From: Mesorhizobium sp.
Lineage (GTDB): Bacteria; Pseudomonadota; Alphaproteobacteria; Rhizobiales; Rhizobiaceae
Reading direction: 5' to 3'
DNA: 64,000 nucleotides
Assembly: GCA_004017535.1 (NCBI GenBank)
Contig: SAJS01000020.1
Location: 55,980-119,979, forward strand
Shown here: one piece after another, positions 18,621 to 26,782 of the stretch
How positions within the stretch are numbered: position 1 is the stretch's first letter
Layout: every line of letters begins with the position of its first letter
Notes under the pieces: model-generated
What the model was told of the DNA's origin: nothing
Database searches by the model: none
Seen by the model: the letters and a program-made list of their open reading frames with translations, nothing else
Program-made: the position numbers and the translations under genes

Positions 18621-18665
18621 AGAGCGAATAGAGAGTAGCGAATTAGCGAGTAGGGAAAAGAGGGG
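18621..18665. repeat. Left inverted repeat of the four-helix-bundle cassette
   Basis: Begins directly after the stop of the ATP-grasp gene and reads AGCGAATAG-AGAGTAGCGAAT-TAGCGAGTAGGGAAAAG. It consists of degenerate tandem units of the AGCGAATAGGGAATAG type. The reverse complement of 19045-19080 matches it closely apart from a 6-7 base gap. Confidence 0.7.
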
Positions 18666-18671
18666 GACACG

Positions 18672-19037
18672 ACGGCTATCAATTCCTACAGGGATCTCAT
18701 TGTCTGGAAGGCGGCCTTAAAGTTGGCAGTGAATTGCTACTCGGCCACGAGAGGTTTTCCGAATAGCGAAGTATATGGGATGACGTCTCAGATACGACGC
18801 TCGGCGGCTTCCGTCGCAGCAAATGTCGCAGAAGGTCACGGAAGAGAGAACACAGGAGCCTTCATTCAATTTCTTCGCGTGGCGCAGGGCTCACTGAAAG
18901 AGTTGGAGACACATCTCATCTTGTGTGGAGAGGTCGGATTGATGGTCGAAGCGGAAGTCTCCAGCCTGCTTGGCCAAACTGACGAAATCGGGAAAATGCT
19001 GCGTTCAATGATCAGGAGCCTGCAACAAAAGTCATGA
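18672..19037 (+). CDS. Four-helix-bundle protein (23S rRNA intervening-sequence family), start codon uncertain
   Basis: A roughly 121-aa helical protein of the family found in 23S rRNA intervening sequences and as Avd partners in diversity-generating retroelements. The body has GMTSQIRRSAASVAANVAEG and GSLKELETHLILC, both diagnostic. The expected N-terminus (xAINSYRDLIVWKAALKLAV) is encoded in frame from 18672, but the codon there is ACG, not ATG, with a purine-rich site (GAGGGGGA) just before it. The first standard start is TTG 18723, which would remove 17 conserved residues. It may therefore use ACG, be truncated, or be inactive. Flanked by imperfect inverted repeats. Confidence 0.75.
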   Translation, partial: TAINSYRDLIVWKAALKLAVNCYSATRGFPNSEVYGMTSQIRRSAASVAANVAEGHGRENTGAFIQFLRVAQGSLKELETHLILCGEVGLMVEAEVSSLLGQTDEIGKMLRSMIRSLQQKS

Positions 19038-19044
19038 AGTCCTT

Positions 19045-19080
19045 TCTTCCCTATTCGCTATTCCCTATTCGCTTCTCGCT
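19045..19080. repeat. Right inverted repeat of the four-helix-bundle cassette
   Basis: Reads TCTTCCCTATTCGCTATTCC then CTATTCGCTTCTCGCT; the reverse complement AGCGAATAGGGAATAGCGAATAGGG aligns with the left repeat at 18621-18665. It ends 20 bases before the alpha-E start codon. Confidence 0.7.
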
Positions 19081-19100
19081 CGACACCGGAGCAAGCTGAG

Positions 19101-20042
19101 ATGCTTTTGGGCCGCACCGCAAACGGTCTGTACTGGATGAACCGCTATATAGAGCGGGCCGAAAACATGGCGCGCCTCGTCGATGCCGGCCTGCGCATGG
19201 CGCTGACGCGCACGCAGAACGCGTCGGAGGAATGGAATTCGGTGCTGCTCAGCGCCGGCTCCGACTATGCGTTCTCGCAGAAATACCAGGACTATACCGC
19301 TGCCAACGTCTCCGACTTCCTGCTGCGCGACACCTCGAACCCGTCGAGCACGATGTCGTCGATCGAGACGGCACGCAACAATGCCCGCATGGTGCGAACG
19401 GCGTTGACGCGCGAGACCTGGGAGAGCATCAACGAAGCCTGGATGTCGCTGAAGCGCATGCTGGCGAGGCCGATCGATGAGCGCGACCTGCCGACGGTGC
19501 TCGATGCCATCAAGCGCGAGACGGCGCTGATCCGCGGCTCGTTCTACGGCACGATGCTGCGCAACGAAATCTTCGATTTCTCGCAGCTCGGCACCTATGT
19601 CGAGCGCGCCGACAACACAGCGCGCATCCTCGACGTGAAGTATTATGTGCTGTTGCCTTCGCTGTCCTGGGTCGGCTCGACGCTGGACAATTACCAGTGG
19701 GAGTCGATCCTGCGCTCTGTGTCGGCGCATCGCTCCTATCGCTGGGTCTATGAAGCCGATTACAAGCCGACGAATATTGCGGACTATCTGATCCTCAATG
19801 TGCGCATGCCGCGCTCGCTGACCTTCTGCTATCGCTTCCTCGGCGAGCACCTGAAATTCCTCGCCGACGACTATGGCGAGCGCCATGCCTGCCACGCCAC
19901 GGCCGAGAAGATCCAGGCGCTGCTCAAACGAGGCTCGATCAAGGACATATTCGATCATGGCCTGCACGAGTTCCTGGCCGAGTTCATTCGCGACAACACC
20001 AGGCTGGGCGACGAGATCGCCCAGGATTACCGGTTCTATTGA
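19101..20042 (+). CDS. Alpha-E domain protein (DUF403), Anbu operon
   Basis: A 313-aa all-helical protein that starts MLLGRTANGLYWMNRYIERAENMARLVD, the alpha-E family signature. The later DNTARILDVKYYVLLP block and RSYRWVYEADYKP are also typical. Its biochemical role is unknown; it nearly always accompanies the circularly permuted ATP-grasp and transglutaminase genes, which suggests a shared pathway that makes or trims a peptide. The transglutaminase gene follows after 21 bases. The distance to the upstream ATP-grasp gene is expanded by the four-helix-bundle cassette. Confidence 0.95.
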   Translation: MLLGRTANGLYWMNRYIERAENMARLVDAGLRMALTRTQNASEEWNSVLLSAGSDYAFSQKYQDYTAANVSDFLLRDTSNPSSTMSSIETARNNARMVRTALTRETWESINEAWMSLKRMLARPIDERDLPTVLDAIKRETALIRGSFYGTMLRNEIFDFSQLGTYVERADNTARILDVKYYVLLPSLSWVGSTLDNYQWESILRSVSAHRSYRWVYEADYKPTNIADYLILNVRMPRSLTFCYRFLGEHLKFLADDYGERHACHATAEKIQALLKRGSIKDIFDHGLHEFLAEFIRDNTRLGDEIAQDYRFY

Positions 20043-20063
20043 GCGGGGCTGAGGGCGGGCGTC

Positions 20064-20858
20064 ATGCGGCTCAAGATCACCCATCGCACCGAGTACCGCT
20101 ACGATGCGCCGGTGCAATATCTGCTGCAGCGGCTACGCCTGCTGCCCCTGAGCGGGCGTACGCAGACCGTCGGCTCTTGGGCGATCAAGGTCGAAGGCGC
20201 GCGCGAGGAGGTGCGCTTTACCGATCATTTCGGCAACGACACGCGGCTGGTGAGCGCTGAGAGCGGCCACACCGCCATCGTCGTCGAGGCGCGGGGAGAG
20301 GTGACGACGCATGACACGGCGGGCGTGACGGGCCCGCATCAAGGCTACGCGCCGCTCTGGCTGTTCGCGCAGCAGACGCCGCTCACCGCCGCCGGCGAAG
20401 GTATTCGTGAACTGGCCGGCAAGGTTGGGCAGGGGACGGAGATCGAGCGGCTCCACGCGCTGATGGGCGCGATCCGCGAACGCGTTGCCTACAAGCCGGG
20501 CGCGACCAGCGTCGTGACGCCGGCGGAGGATGCGCTCGCGCTGAAATCCGGCGTCTGCCAGGATCACAGCCATATCTTCATCGCCGCGGCCGTCACGCTT
20601 GGCTTTCCGGCCCGCTATATCAGCGGCTATCTGATGATGGATGCCGCCGTCGAGCAGGCCGCCAGCCATGCCTGGGCCGAGGCCTATGTCGTGGGGCTCG
20701 GATGGGTTGCCTTTGATCCGGCCAACGGTATTTCTCCCGACGAACGCTATGTGCGGGTGGCGACGGGGCGCGACTATCGCGACGCCTCGCCTGTCTCGGG
20801 GATACTGCTGGGGCAGGCGCAAGAGAAGCTTGCCGTCACCGTTACGGTGGAGCAGTAA
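20064..20858 (+). CDS. Transglutaminase-like cysteine peptidase family protein, Anbu operon
   Basis: A 264-aa protein. The N-terminal beta domain (MRLKITHRTEYRYDAPVQYL) is the bacterial transglutaminase-like N-domain. The catalytic triad is seen as Cys in LKSGVCQDHSHIF, His in ASHAWAEAYV and Asp in WVAFDPANG. Bacterial members usually act as proteases or amidases. It lies between the alpha-E and Anbu genes, 21 and 32 bp from its neighbours, so a common transcript is likely. Confidence 0.95.
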   Translation: MRLKITHRTEYRYDAPVQYLLQRLRLLPLSGRTQTVGSWAIKVEGAREEVRFTDHFGNDTRLVSAESGHTAIVVEARGEVTTHDTAGVTGPHQGYAPLWLFAQQTPLTAAGEGIRELAGKVGQGTEIERLHALMGAIRERVAYKPGATSVVTPAEDALALKSGVCQDHSHIFIAAAVTLGFPARYISGYLMMDAAVEQAASHAWAEAYVVGLGWVAFDPANGISPDERYVRVATGRDYRDASPVSGILLGQAQEKLAVTVTVEQ

Positions 20859-20890
20859 TTTCCGACGAGATTCGCTGTTAAAGAAGAATC

Positions 20891-21622
20891 ATGACTTATT
20901 GCGTCGGCCTCAAGATCGATCGCGGGCTCGTGTTCATGTCGGACACGCGCACCAATGCCGGCATGGATTCGATCTCGACCTTCAAGAAGATGCACATCTG
21001 GGAAGACCCCGGCGAGCGCGTGATCGTGCTGATGTCGGCGGGCAACCTTGCCACGACGCAAGCCGTGGTCAGCCTGCTCGACGAACGCAACAAGGCCGTT
21101 GGCGACCGTCATCCGAAGCTGCTCGAAACGCCGTCCATGTACCAGACGGTGCGGCTCGTCGGCGATACGGTCAAGGAAGTCATCGAACATGCCTCGCCGA
21201 ACGGCGACAAGGCGGATTCCTACTTCAATGCCTCTTTCATCCTGGGCGGCCAGATCAAGGGCAGCCCGCCCAGGCTGTTCATGATCTACCCGGAAGGTAA
21301 TTTCATCGAGTCTACCGATGACACGCCTTTCTTCCAGATCGGCGAGACGAAATACGGCAAGCCGATCATCATCCGTGCCTATGACCGGACAATGGGCCTG
21401 GCCGAAACGGTGAAGCTGCTTCTGGTATCATTCGATTCGACGCTGAAATCGAACCTTTCGGTTGGGCTGCCGCTCGATCTGCTGTTCCTGGAGAACGACA
21501 GCTTCAAGGTTGGGCTCAACAGGCGCATCAGCCAGGACGATCCCTATTACCGCACCATATCCGACGGCTGGTCGAACGCCTTGAAGGCGGCCTTTGCCAG
21601 CCTGCCGGATTTTCCCGGTTAG
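20891..21622 (+). CDS. Anbu (proteasome-like peptidase)
   Basis: A 243-aa proteasome beta-type subunit. It starts MTYCVGLKIDRGLVFMSDTR; removal of Met exposes Thr2 as the likely N-terminal nucleophile, and ASP/LYS positions (SDTRTNAG, then the Lys of FKKMH) fit the Ntn-hydrolase site. The length and C-terminal extension match Anbu (ancestral beta subunit) rather than HslV. It belongs to the conserved ATP-grasp/alpha-E/transglutaminase set. Anbu rings are known from structural work, but the physiological substrate is not established. Confidence 0.93.
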   Translation: MTYCVGLKIDRGLVFMSDTRTNAGMDSISTFKKMHIWEDPGERVIVLMSAGNLATTQAVVSLLDERNKAVGDRHPKLLETPSMYQTVRLVGDTVKEVIEHASPNGDKADSYFNASFILGGQIKGSPPRLFMIYPEGNFIESTDDTPFFQIGETKYGKPIIIRAYDRTMGLAETVKLLLVSFDSTLKSNLSVGLPLDLLFLENDSFKVGLNRRISQDDPYYRTISDGWSNALKAAFASLPDFPG

Positions 21623-21694
21623 GGTCCGCACGTCGCGGCCGGTTGGGCATTTAGCTGGCTACCCGCTGCATTGCCGCTGGGGTCGGGAGGATAG

Positions 21695-23107
21695 ATGGAC
21701 AACGAGACATTCCGCGACTGGTCGAGGCGGGCGGCCGACTGGGGCGCCGATTACCGCGCCGGCCTGCGCGACCGTCCGGTGCGTCCGGCAATCGCGCCGG
21801 GCGAGATCTTCCGGAGCATCGAGGCTTCGCCGCCCGAAACGGCCGAACCGATGGAAAAGATCTTCGCCGATTTCGAAGAAAAGATCGTGCCGGGCATGAC
21901 GCATTGGCAGCATCCGCGCTTCTTCGCCTATTTCCCCGCCAATGCGGCGCCGGTCTCGGTCGTGGCGGAATATCTGGTCTCGGCGATGGCCGCGCAATGC
22001 ATGCTGTGGCAGACCTCGCCGGCGGCAACCGAGCTCGAGACGCGCATCGTAGACTGGATGCGCCAGGCGCTTGGCCTACCCGAGGGCTTTTCCGGCGTCA
22101 TCCAGGATTCGGCCTCGTCGGCGACGCTTGCGGCGGTGCTCACCATGCGCGAGCGGGCGCTCGACTGGCAGGGCAACAAAAAGGGGCTGGCCGGCCGGGG
22201 CAGGCTGCGCGTTTATTCCTCCGACCAGGTCCATACCTCGATCGACCGCGCCATCTGGGTCTCAGGCATCGGCGAGGAGAACCTCATCCGCATCCCGGTC
22301 TCAGGACGTTTTCGCGCCATGGATCCGGCCGCGCTTGAGGCCGCGATCGTCGCCGATCGCGCGGCCGGCTTGCTGCCCGCAGGCATCATCGCTTGCGTCG
22401 GCGGCACCAGCATTGGCGGCACCGACAACATCGCCGCGGTGGCCGCGGTCGCAAGGCGGCAGGGGCTTTACCTGCATGTCGACGCCGCCTGGGCCGGATC
22501 GGCGATGATCTGCCCGGAATACCGGCATTTCTGGGCGGGCGTCGAAGGCGCCGATTCCATCGTCTTCAATCCGCATAAGTGGCTCGGCGCCCAGTTCGAC
22601 TGCTCGATCCAGTTTGTTCTCCAGCCGGAAGATCTGGTGCGCACGCTGGCCATAAAGCCCGAGTTTTTGAAGACGTTGGGGCACGACGGCATCATCAACT
22701 ATTCGGAATGGTCGGTGCCGCTCGGCCGCCGTTTCCGCGCGCTGAAACTCTGGTTCCTGCTGCGGGCCTATGGCCTCGAAGGCTTGCGCGCCATGATCCG
22801 CAACCATGTTGCCTGGAGCGAAGAACTGGCAGAGCGGCTCGCCAGGGAAGTGGATTTCGAGCTCGTCAGCGAGCCGATGCTGTCGCTGTTCTCATTCCGG
22901 CACAAAGCGCCGTCGGGTACCGATCCGGACGAGCACAATCTGCGCCTGGTCGACGCCATCAACACCGACGGCCGCATTTATCTGACGCAAACGCGGGTCG
23001 ATGGCCGCGTGGCGATCCGCTTTCAGGTGGGGCAGTTCGAGTCGACGGCGGCCGATGTCGACGCCGCGTTCAACGTCATAACCGAAATTGCCCGCCGCCC
23101 GTCCTGA
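21695..23107 (+). CDS. PLP-dependent group II amino-acid decarboxylase
   Basis: A 470-aa enzyme of the aromatic-L-amino-acid/glutamate decarboxylase family. The pyridoxal-phosphate lysine is in VFNPHKWLGAQFDCS, and the preceding HVDAAWAGSAMICPEYRHF supplies the conserved aspartate that pairs with the ring nitrogen. The N-terminal block (MTHWQHPRFFAYFPANAAPVS) and QDSASSATLAAVLTMRERA match aromatic-amino-acid decarboxylases such as those for tryptophan, tyrosine or DOPA. The exact substrate is not evident. It stands alone, 72 bp after the Anbu gene. Confidence 0.92.
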   Translation: MDNETFRDWSRRAADWGADYRAGLRDRPVRPAIAPGEIFRSIEASPPETAEPMEKIFADFEEKIVPGMTHWQHPRFFAYFPANAAPVSVVAEYLVSAMAAQCMLWQTSPAATELETRIVDWMRQALGLPEGFSGVIQDSASSATLAAVLTMRERALDWQGNKKGLAGRGRLRVYSSDQVHTSIDRAIWVSGIGEENLIRIPVSGRFRAMDPAALEAAIVADRAAGLLPAGIIACVGGTSIGGTDNIAAVAAVARRQGLYLHVDAAWAGSAMICPEYRHFWAGVEGADSIVFNPHKWLGAQFDCSIQFVLQPEDLVRTLAIKPEFLKTLGHDGIINYSEWSVPLGRRFRALKLWFLLRAYGLEGLRAMIRNHVAWSEELAERLAREVDFELVSEPMLSLFSFRHKAPSGTDPDEHNLRLVDAINTDGRIYLTQTRVDGRVAIRFQVGQFESTAADVDAAFNVITEIARRPS

Positions 23108-23153
23108 GGCGGCGGACGCGTTCCGCGCTGGTTTGCCTTTTGCAGTCAAGTGA

Positions 23154-23219
23154 TTTTCGTTAGTCGGCTCATGCCTTTTCTTCGCTTTCGTTTTCCGATA
23201 TAGAGGAGAAAAACGAAAA
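23154..23219. promoter_or_regulatory. Cluster of TTTCGTTT boxes upstream of glpR
   Basis: Three boxes: TTTTCGTT (23154-23161), CTTTCGTTTT (23185-23194) and, on the other strand, AAAACGAAAA (23210-23219). The last two form an inverted pair. The same TTTCGTTT motif overlaps the -35 of the glpD promoter, so this is a candidate GlpR (DeoR-type) operator with autoregulation. Binding is inferred. Confidence 0.45.
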
Positions 23220-23232
23220 TAGAGGACCCCGG

Positions 23233-24000
23233 ATGTTTCTTTCGCCACGCCACACCGAAATCATCCAGATGGCGAAAGACCACGGCCGGGTTCTGGTCGA
23301 GGATCTGGCGACGCATTTCAATGTGACGCCGCAGACCATCCGCAAGGATCTCAACGATCTGTGCGATCAGCGGCTGCTCACCCGCATCCATGGCGGTGCG
23401 CTGTTCCCATCCGGCATCGAGAACATGGAATACGAGGCGCGGCGCAAGATCGCGGCCGACGAGAAGGAGGCGATCGGCGGCGCGGCGGCGCGGTTGATCC
23501 CGGACAATGCTTCGCTGTTCATCAATATCGGCACCACCACCGAGGCCGTCAGCAAGGCGCTGCTCGACCATAACGGGCTGATGATCATCACCAATAACAT
23601 CAATGTTGCCAATAGGATGCGCATCTATCCTACGATCGAGGTTGTGATCGCCGGCGGCGTGGTGCGCGGTTCGGACGGCGGCATTGTCGGCGAAGCGGCC
23701 GTCGATTTCATCCGTCAATTCAAGGTCGACTATGCCGTCATCGGCGCCTCGGCCATCGACCATGACGGTGCGCTGCTCGACTTCGATTTCCGCGAGGTGA
23801 AGGTGGCGCAGGCGATCATCGCCAATGCGCGCCATGTCATCCTGGTCTCCGATCGGACCAAGTTCGAGCGCACCGCGCCGGTTCGGATCGGCCATCTTTC
23901 GCAGGTGAATACCTTCATCACCGATCGTTGCGACATCCCCTCGGTCCGTCGGATTTGCGAGGAGACCGAGGTCCGGCTGATCGAGACGGCACTCGAATAG
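23233..24000 (+). CDS. glpR: DeoR/GlpR family repressor of glycerol metabolism
   Basis: A 255-aa DeoR-family repressor. The N-terminal winged helix-turn-helix (VLVEDLATHFNVTPQTIRKDLNDLCDQRLLTRIHGGAL) is followed by a sugar-phosphate-sensing domain (GTTTEAVSKALLDH; VGEAAVDFIRQFKVDYAVIGASAID; the ISR-type DFDFREV). It is placed directly upstream of glpD and the glycerol ABC transporter genes, as GlpR is in rhizobia, so glycerol-3-phosphate is the likely inducer. The ATG at 23233 follows GAGGA at 23222-23226. TTTCGTTT boxes lie in its leader. Confidence 0.92.
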   Translation: MFLSPRHTEIIQMAKDHGRVLVEDLATHFNVTPQTIRKDLNDLCDQRLLTRIHGGALFPSGIENMEYEARRKIAADEKEAIGGAAARLIPDNASLFINIGTTTEAVSKALLDHNGLMIITNNINVANRMRIYPTIEVVIAGGVVRGSDGGIVGEAAVDFIRQFKVDYAVIGASAIDHDGALLDFDFREVKVAQAIIANARHVILVSDRTKFERTAPVRIGHLSQVNTFITDRCDIPSVRRICEETEVRLIETALE

Positions 24001-24034
24001 CGGCGCATCATGGCTGTTTCACGCAGCCGTGAAA

Positions 24035-24068
24035 TTTCGTTTGACATTCGCTTTGAGTTCGAAATAAT
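24035..24068 (+). promoter_or_regulatory. glpD promoter with overlapping TTTCGTTT box
   Basis: TTGACA (24041-24046), a 16-bp spacer, then AATAAT (24063-24068). TTTCGTTT (24035-24042) overlaps the -35 hexamer, matching the boxes upstream of glpR. TTCGAAA (24058-24064) overlaps the start of the -10. A repressor bound here would block RNA polymerase. Confidence 0.55.
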
Positions 24069-24126
24069 TCCGTCACGGTTTCGTAAAACACAAAAATGGT
24101 GCAACGCGAAATCGTTGGAGGAACTT

Positions 24127-25653
24127 TTGGACGCATCCCCGATCCATGACATTTTCGTCATAGGCGGCGGCATCAATGGTTGCGGCATCGCCCGCGACGC
24201 CGTTGGCCGCGGATTTTCGGTTTACCTTGCCGAGATGAATGATCTGGCGAGCGGGACGTCCTCCGGCTCGACCAAGCTTATCCACGGCGGGCTTCGCTAT
24301 CTCGAATTCTACGAGTTCCGGCTGGTGCGCGAAGCGCTGATGGAGCGCGAGGTTCTGTGGAAGAACGCGCCGCACATCATCTGGCCGATGCGCTTCGTCC
24401 TGCCTTACGCCAAGGGCCTGAGGCCCGCCTGGCTGATCCGGCTAGGGCTGTTCCTCTACGATCACATCGGCGGGCGCAAGCTGCTGCCTGCGACGAAGAC
24501 GCTGGACATGGCGAGGGATCCGGCCGGCAAACCGCTGAAGCCATTGTTCCGCAAGGCTTTCGAATATTCGGATGGTTGGGTCAATGACGCTCGCCTGGTG
24601 GCGCTGAACGCTCGTGATGCCGCCGACCGGGGCGCCATCATCCGTACCCGCACCAAGGTCGTCAGCGCGCGCCGCGACGGTCCGACCTGGATCATCAAGG
24701 TGCAGAACGTGCTTACCGGCGACACCGAAGAGGTTCGCGCACGGCTTCTCGTCAACGCCGCCGGCCCGTGGGTCGATCACGTTCTGCAGACAGCCGTCGG
24801 CCAGAACGAAGTCCACAATGTCCGTCTTGTCCAAGGCAGCCACATCGTCGTCGCCAAGAAGTTCGACGATCAGCGCGCCTATTTCTTCCAGAACAAGGAT
24901 GGCCGCATCATCTTCGCAATTCCCTACGAGGAAGAATTCACGCTCATCGGCACGACCGACCGCGACTATCCCGGCGACCCGCACGAAGTTAAGATCTCCG
25001 ATGCCGAGATCGACTATCTGTGCGCCGCGGCAAGCGAATATTTCGCGGTCGCCGTGAAGCGCTCCGACATCGTCTGGACCTATTCGGCGGTGCGTCCGCT
25101 CTATGACGACGGCGCTTCCAAGGCGCAGGAAGCGACGCGCGATTATGTGCTGAAGGCCGATGGCGGGGAGGGCGTTGCCCCGCTTGTCAACGCCTTCGGC
25201 GGCAAGATCACGACCTTCCGTCGGCTTGCGGAATCGATGCTTGAGAAGATCGAAGGCTTTCTCGGCAAGCGCGGCAAGCCTTGGACGCATGACGCGCCGC
25301 TGCCGGGCGGTGATTTTCCAGCCACCGGTTTCGACGCGCAGGTCGCCAGGTTGAAAAAAAACTATCCGTTCCTGGACCAGAGGCTGGCGCGCCGGTTTAC
25401 GCGGCTCTACGGCACGCGCGCTGAGAAGCTGCTCGGGCTCGCCAAGTCGAATGCCGATCTCGGCCGCAATTTCGGCGCCGATCTTTTCGAGGTGGAGGTT
25501 CGCTATCTCGCCGAGAATGAATGGGCGGTCACCGCCGAGGACGTGCTGTGGCGCCGCACCAAGCGCGGCCTGCATTTCAGCCGCGAGCAGACGGCGGCAC
25601 TGGAAGAATTCATGCGAGGGCTGAGCAGCCGTCACGTCGCGGCGGCGGAATGA
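24127..25653 (+). CDS. glpD: Glycerol-3-phosphate dehydrogenase (aerobic type)
   Basis: A 508-aa FAD flavoprotein that oxidises glycerol-3-phosphate to dihydroxyacetone phosphate and passes electrons to quinone at the inner membrane. The FAD-binding motif DIFVIGGGINGCGIARDAVG is near residue 10, followed by SSGSTKLIHGGLRYLE, and TTDRDYPGDP further on. The TTG at 24127 (ribosome-binding site GGAGGA at 24117-24122) is preferred. An ATG at 24010 would add 39 residues, including the promoter. First gene of the glpD-glpSTPQUV-glpK set. Confidence 0.97.
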   Translation: MDASPIHDIFVIGGGINGCGIARDAVGRGFSVYLAEMNDLASGTSSGSTKLIHGGLRYLEFYEFRLVREALMEREVLWKNAPHIIWPMRFVLPYAKGLRPAWLIRLGLFLYDHIGGRKLLPATKTLDMARDPAGKPLKPLFRKAFEYSDGWVNDARLVALNARDAADRGAIIRTRTKVVSARRDGPTWIIKVQNVLTGDTEEVRARLLVNAAGPWVDHVLQTAVGQNEVHNVRLVQGSHIVVAKKFDDQRAYFFQNKDGRIIFAIPYEEEFTLIGTTDRDYPGDPHEVKISDAEIDYLCAAASEYFAVAVKRSDIVWTYSAVRPLYDDGASKAQEATRDYVLKADGGEGVAPLVNAFGGKITTFRRLAESMLEKIEGFLGKRGKPWTHDAPLPGGDFPATGFDAQVARLKKNYPFLDQRLARRFTRLYGTRAEKLLGLAKSNADLGRNFGADLFEVEVRYLAENEWAVTAEDVLWRRTKRGLHFSREQTAALEEFMRGLSSRHVAAAE

Positions 25654-25692
25654 CGATCGACTGCTGAAGCGCAAGGCCTGGGAGGAGGCGTG

Positions 25693-26772
25693 ATGCTGGA
25701 ACTGAGGAACGTGACGAAGACGATCGGTGCGCAGGAGCATATCCGCGACGTGTCGCTGACGCTTCAGCACGGCTCGCTGAATGTTCTGCTGGGACCGACG
25801 CTTTCCGGCAAGACCAGCCTGATGCGGCTGATGGCGGGTCTCGACGCGCCGACGTCCGGCTCGGTCTGGTTCGACGGCAAGGACGTTACCGGGCAGAAGG
25901 TGCAGAAGCGCAACGTCGCCATGGTCTACCAGCAGTTCATCAACTACCCGGCGATGACGGTTTACGAGAACATCGCGTCGCCGCTCAGGGTTGCAGGCGT
26001 CGACCAGGCACGGATCGACAAGGAGGTGCGCAATGCCGCGGCGCTTCTCAAGCTCACGCCTTACCTCGACCGCACCCCGCTCAACCTCTCGGGCGGCCAG
26101 CAGCAGCGCACGGCGCTTGCCCGCGCCATCGTCAAGAACGCCAGCCTCGTGCTGCTCGACGAGCCCTTGGCCAATCTCGACTATAAATTGCGCGAGGAAT
26201 TGCGCGCCGAATTGCCGAAGATCTTCGCCGCCGCGGGCACGATCTTCGTCTATGCCACCACCGAACCGCACGAGGCGCTTTTGCTGGGCGGCAACACGGC
26301 GACACTTTCGGAGGGCCGCGTCACGCAATTCGGTCCGACCGTCGAGGTTTTCCGCAGGCCGGTCGATCTGGTGACGGCAAGGACCTTCGCCGATCCGCCG
26401 CTCAACACCATCGTGCTTTCCAAGAAAGGCTCGGACTTCCTGCTGGAAGGCGGCGTCAAGCTGCCGGTGCCGCCGGAGCTCAACGGTATTGCGGATGCCA
26501 GCTACACGATCGGCTTCCAGCCGCATCATCTGTCGCTGGAGCGGCCGAACGCCAGCGCGGTACCGGTGCGTGCCAAGGTTACCATCACGGAGATCACCGG
26601 CTCGGAAAGCTTCGTCCATCTCGACTTCGCCGATGCGCGCTGGGTGATGCTGGCGCATGGCATTCTCCATTTCGAGACGGACGACGAGGTCGAGGTGTTC
26701 ATCGACCCGCGCCACATCCTGGTGTTCGACCACAACGGCCGCGCCGTGACGGCGTCGAAGCTGGCAGCCTGA
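25693..26772 (+). CDS. glpS: Glycerol ABC transporter, ATP-binding protein 1
   Basis: A 359-aa ABC ATPase that, with GlpT, powers glycerol uptake. The Walker A loop is atypical: LLGPTLSGKTSLMRL (GPTLSGKT). The Q-loop is YQQFINYPAM, the signature NLSGGQQQRTALARA, and Walker B VLLDEPLANLDYKLREELR. A TOBE-like domain follows (about 240-355). The ATG at 25693 has GGAGGAGG four bases upstream; the adjacent GTG 25690 is too close. The order glpSTPQUV matches that described in Rhizobium leguminosarum. Confidence 0.92.
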   Translation: MLELRNVTKTIGAQEHIRDVSLTLQHGSLNVLLGPTLSGKTSLMRLMAGLDAPTSGSVWFDGKDVTGQKVQKRNVAMVYQQFINYPAMTVYENIASPLRVAGVDQARIDKEVRNAAALLKLTPYLDRTPLNLSGGQQQRTALARAIVKNASLVLLDEPLANLDYKLREELRAELPKIFAAAGTIFVYATTEPHEALLLGGNTATLSEGRVTQFGPTVEVFRRPVDLVTARTFADPPLNTIVLSKKGSDFLLEGGVKLPVPPELNGIADASYTIGFQPHHLSLERPNASAVPVRAKVTITEITGSESFVHLDFADARWVMLAHGILHFETDDEVEVFIDPRHILVFDHNGRAVTASKLAA

Positions 26773-26782
26773 GGAGGATCAG

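Noticed and set aside
24442-26733. A 763-codon minus-strand frame opposite glpD and glpS
   Set aside because: No recognisable family and biased composition; the plus-strand genes are certain.
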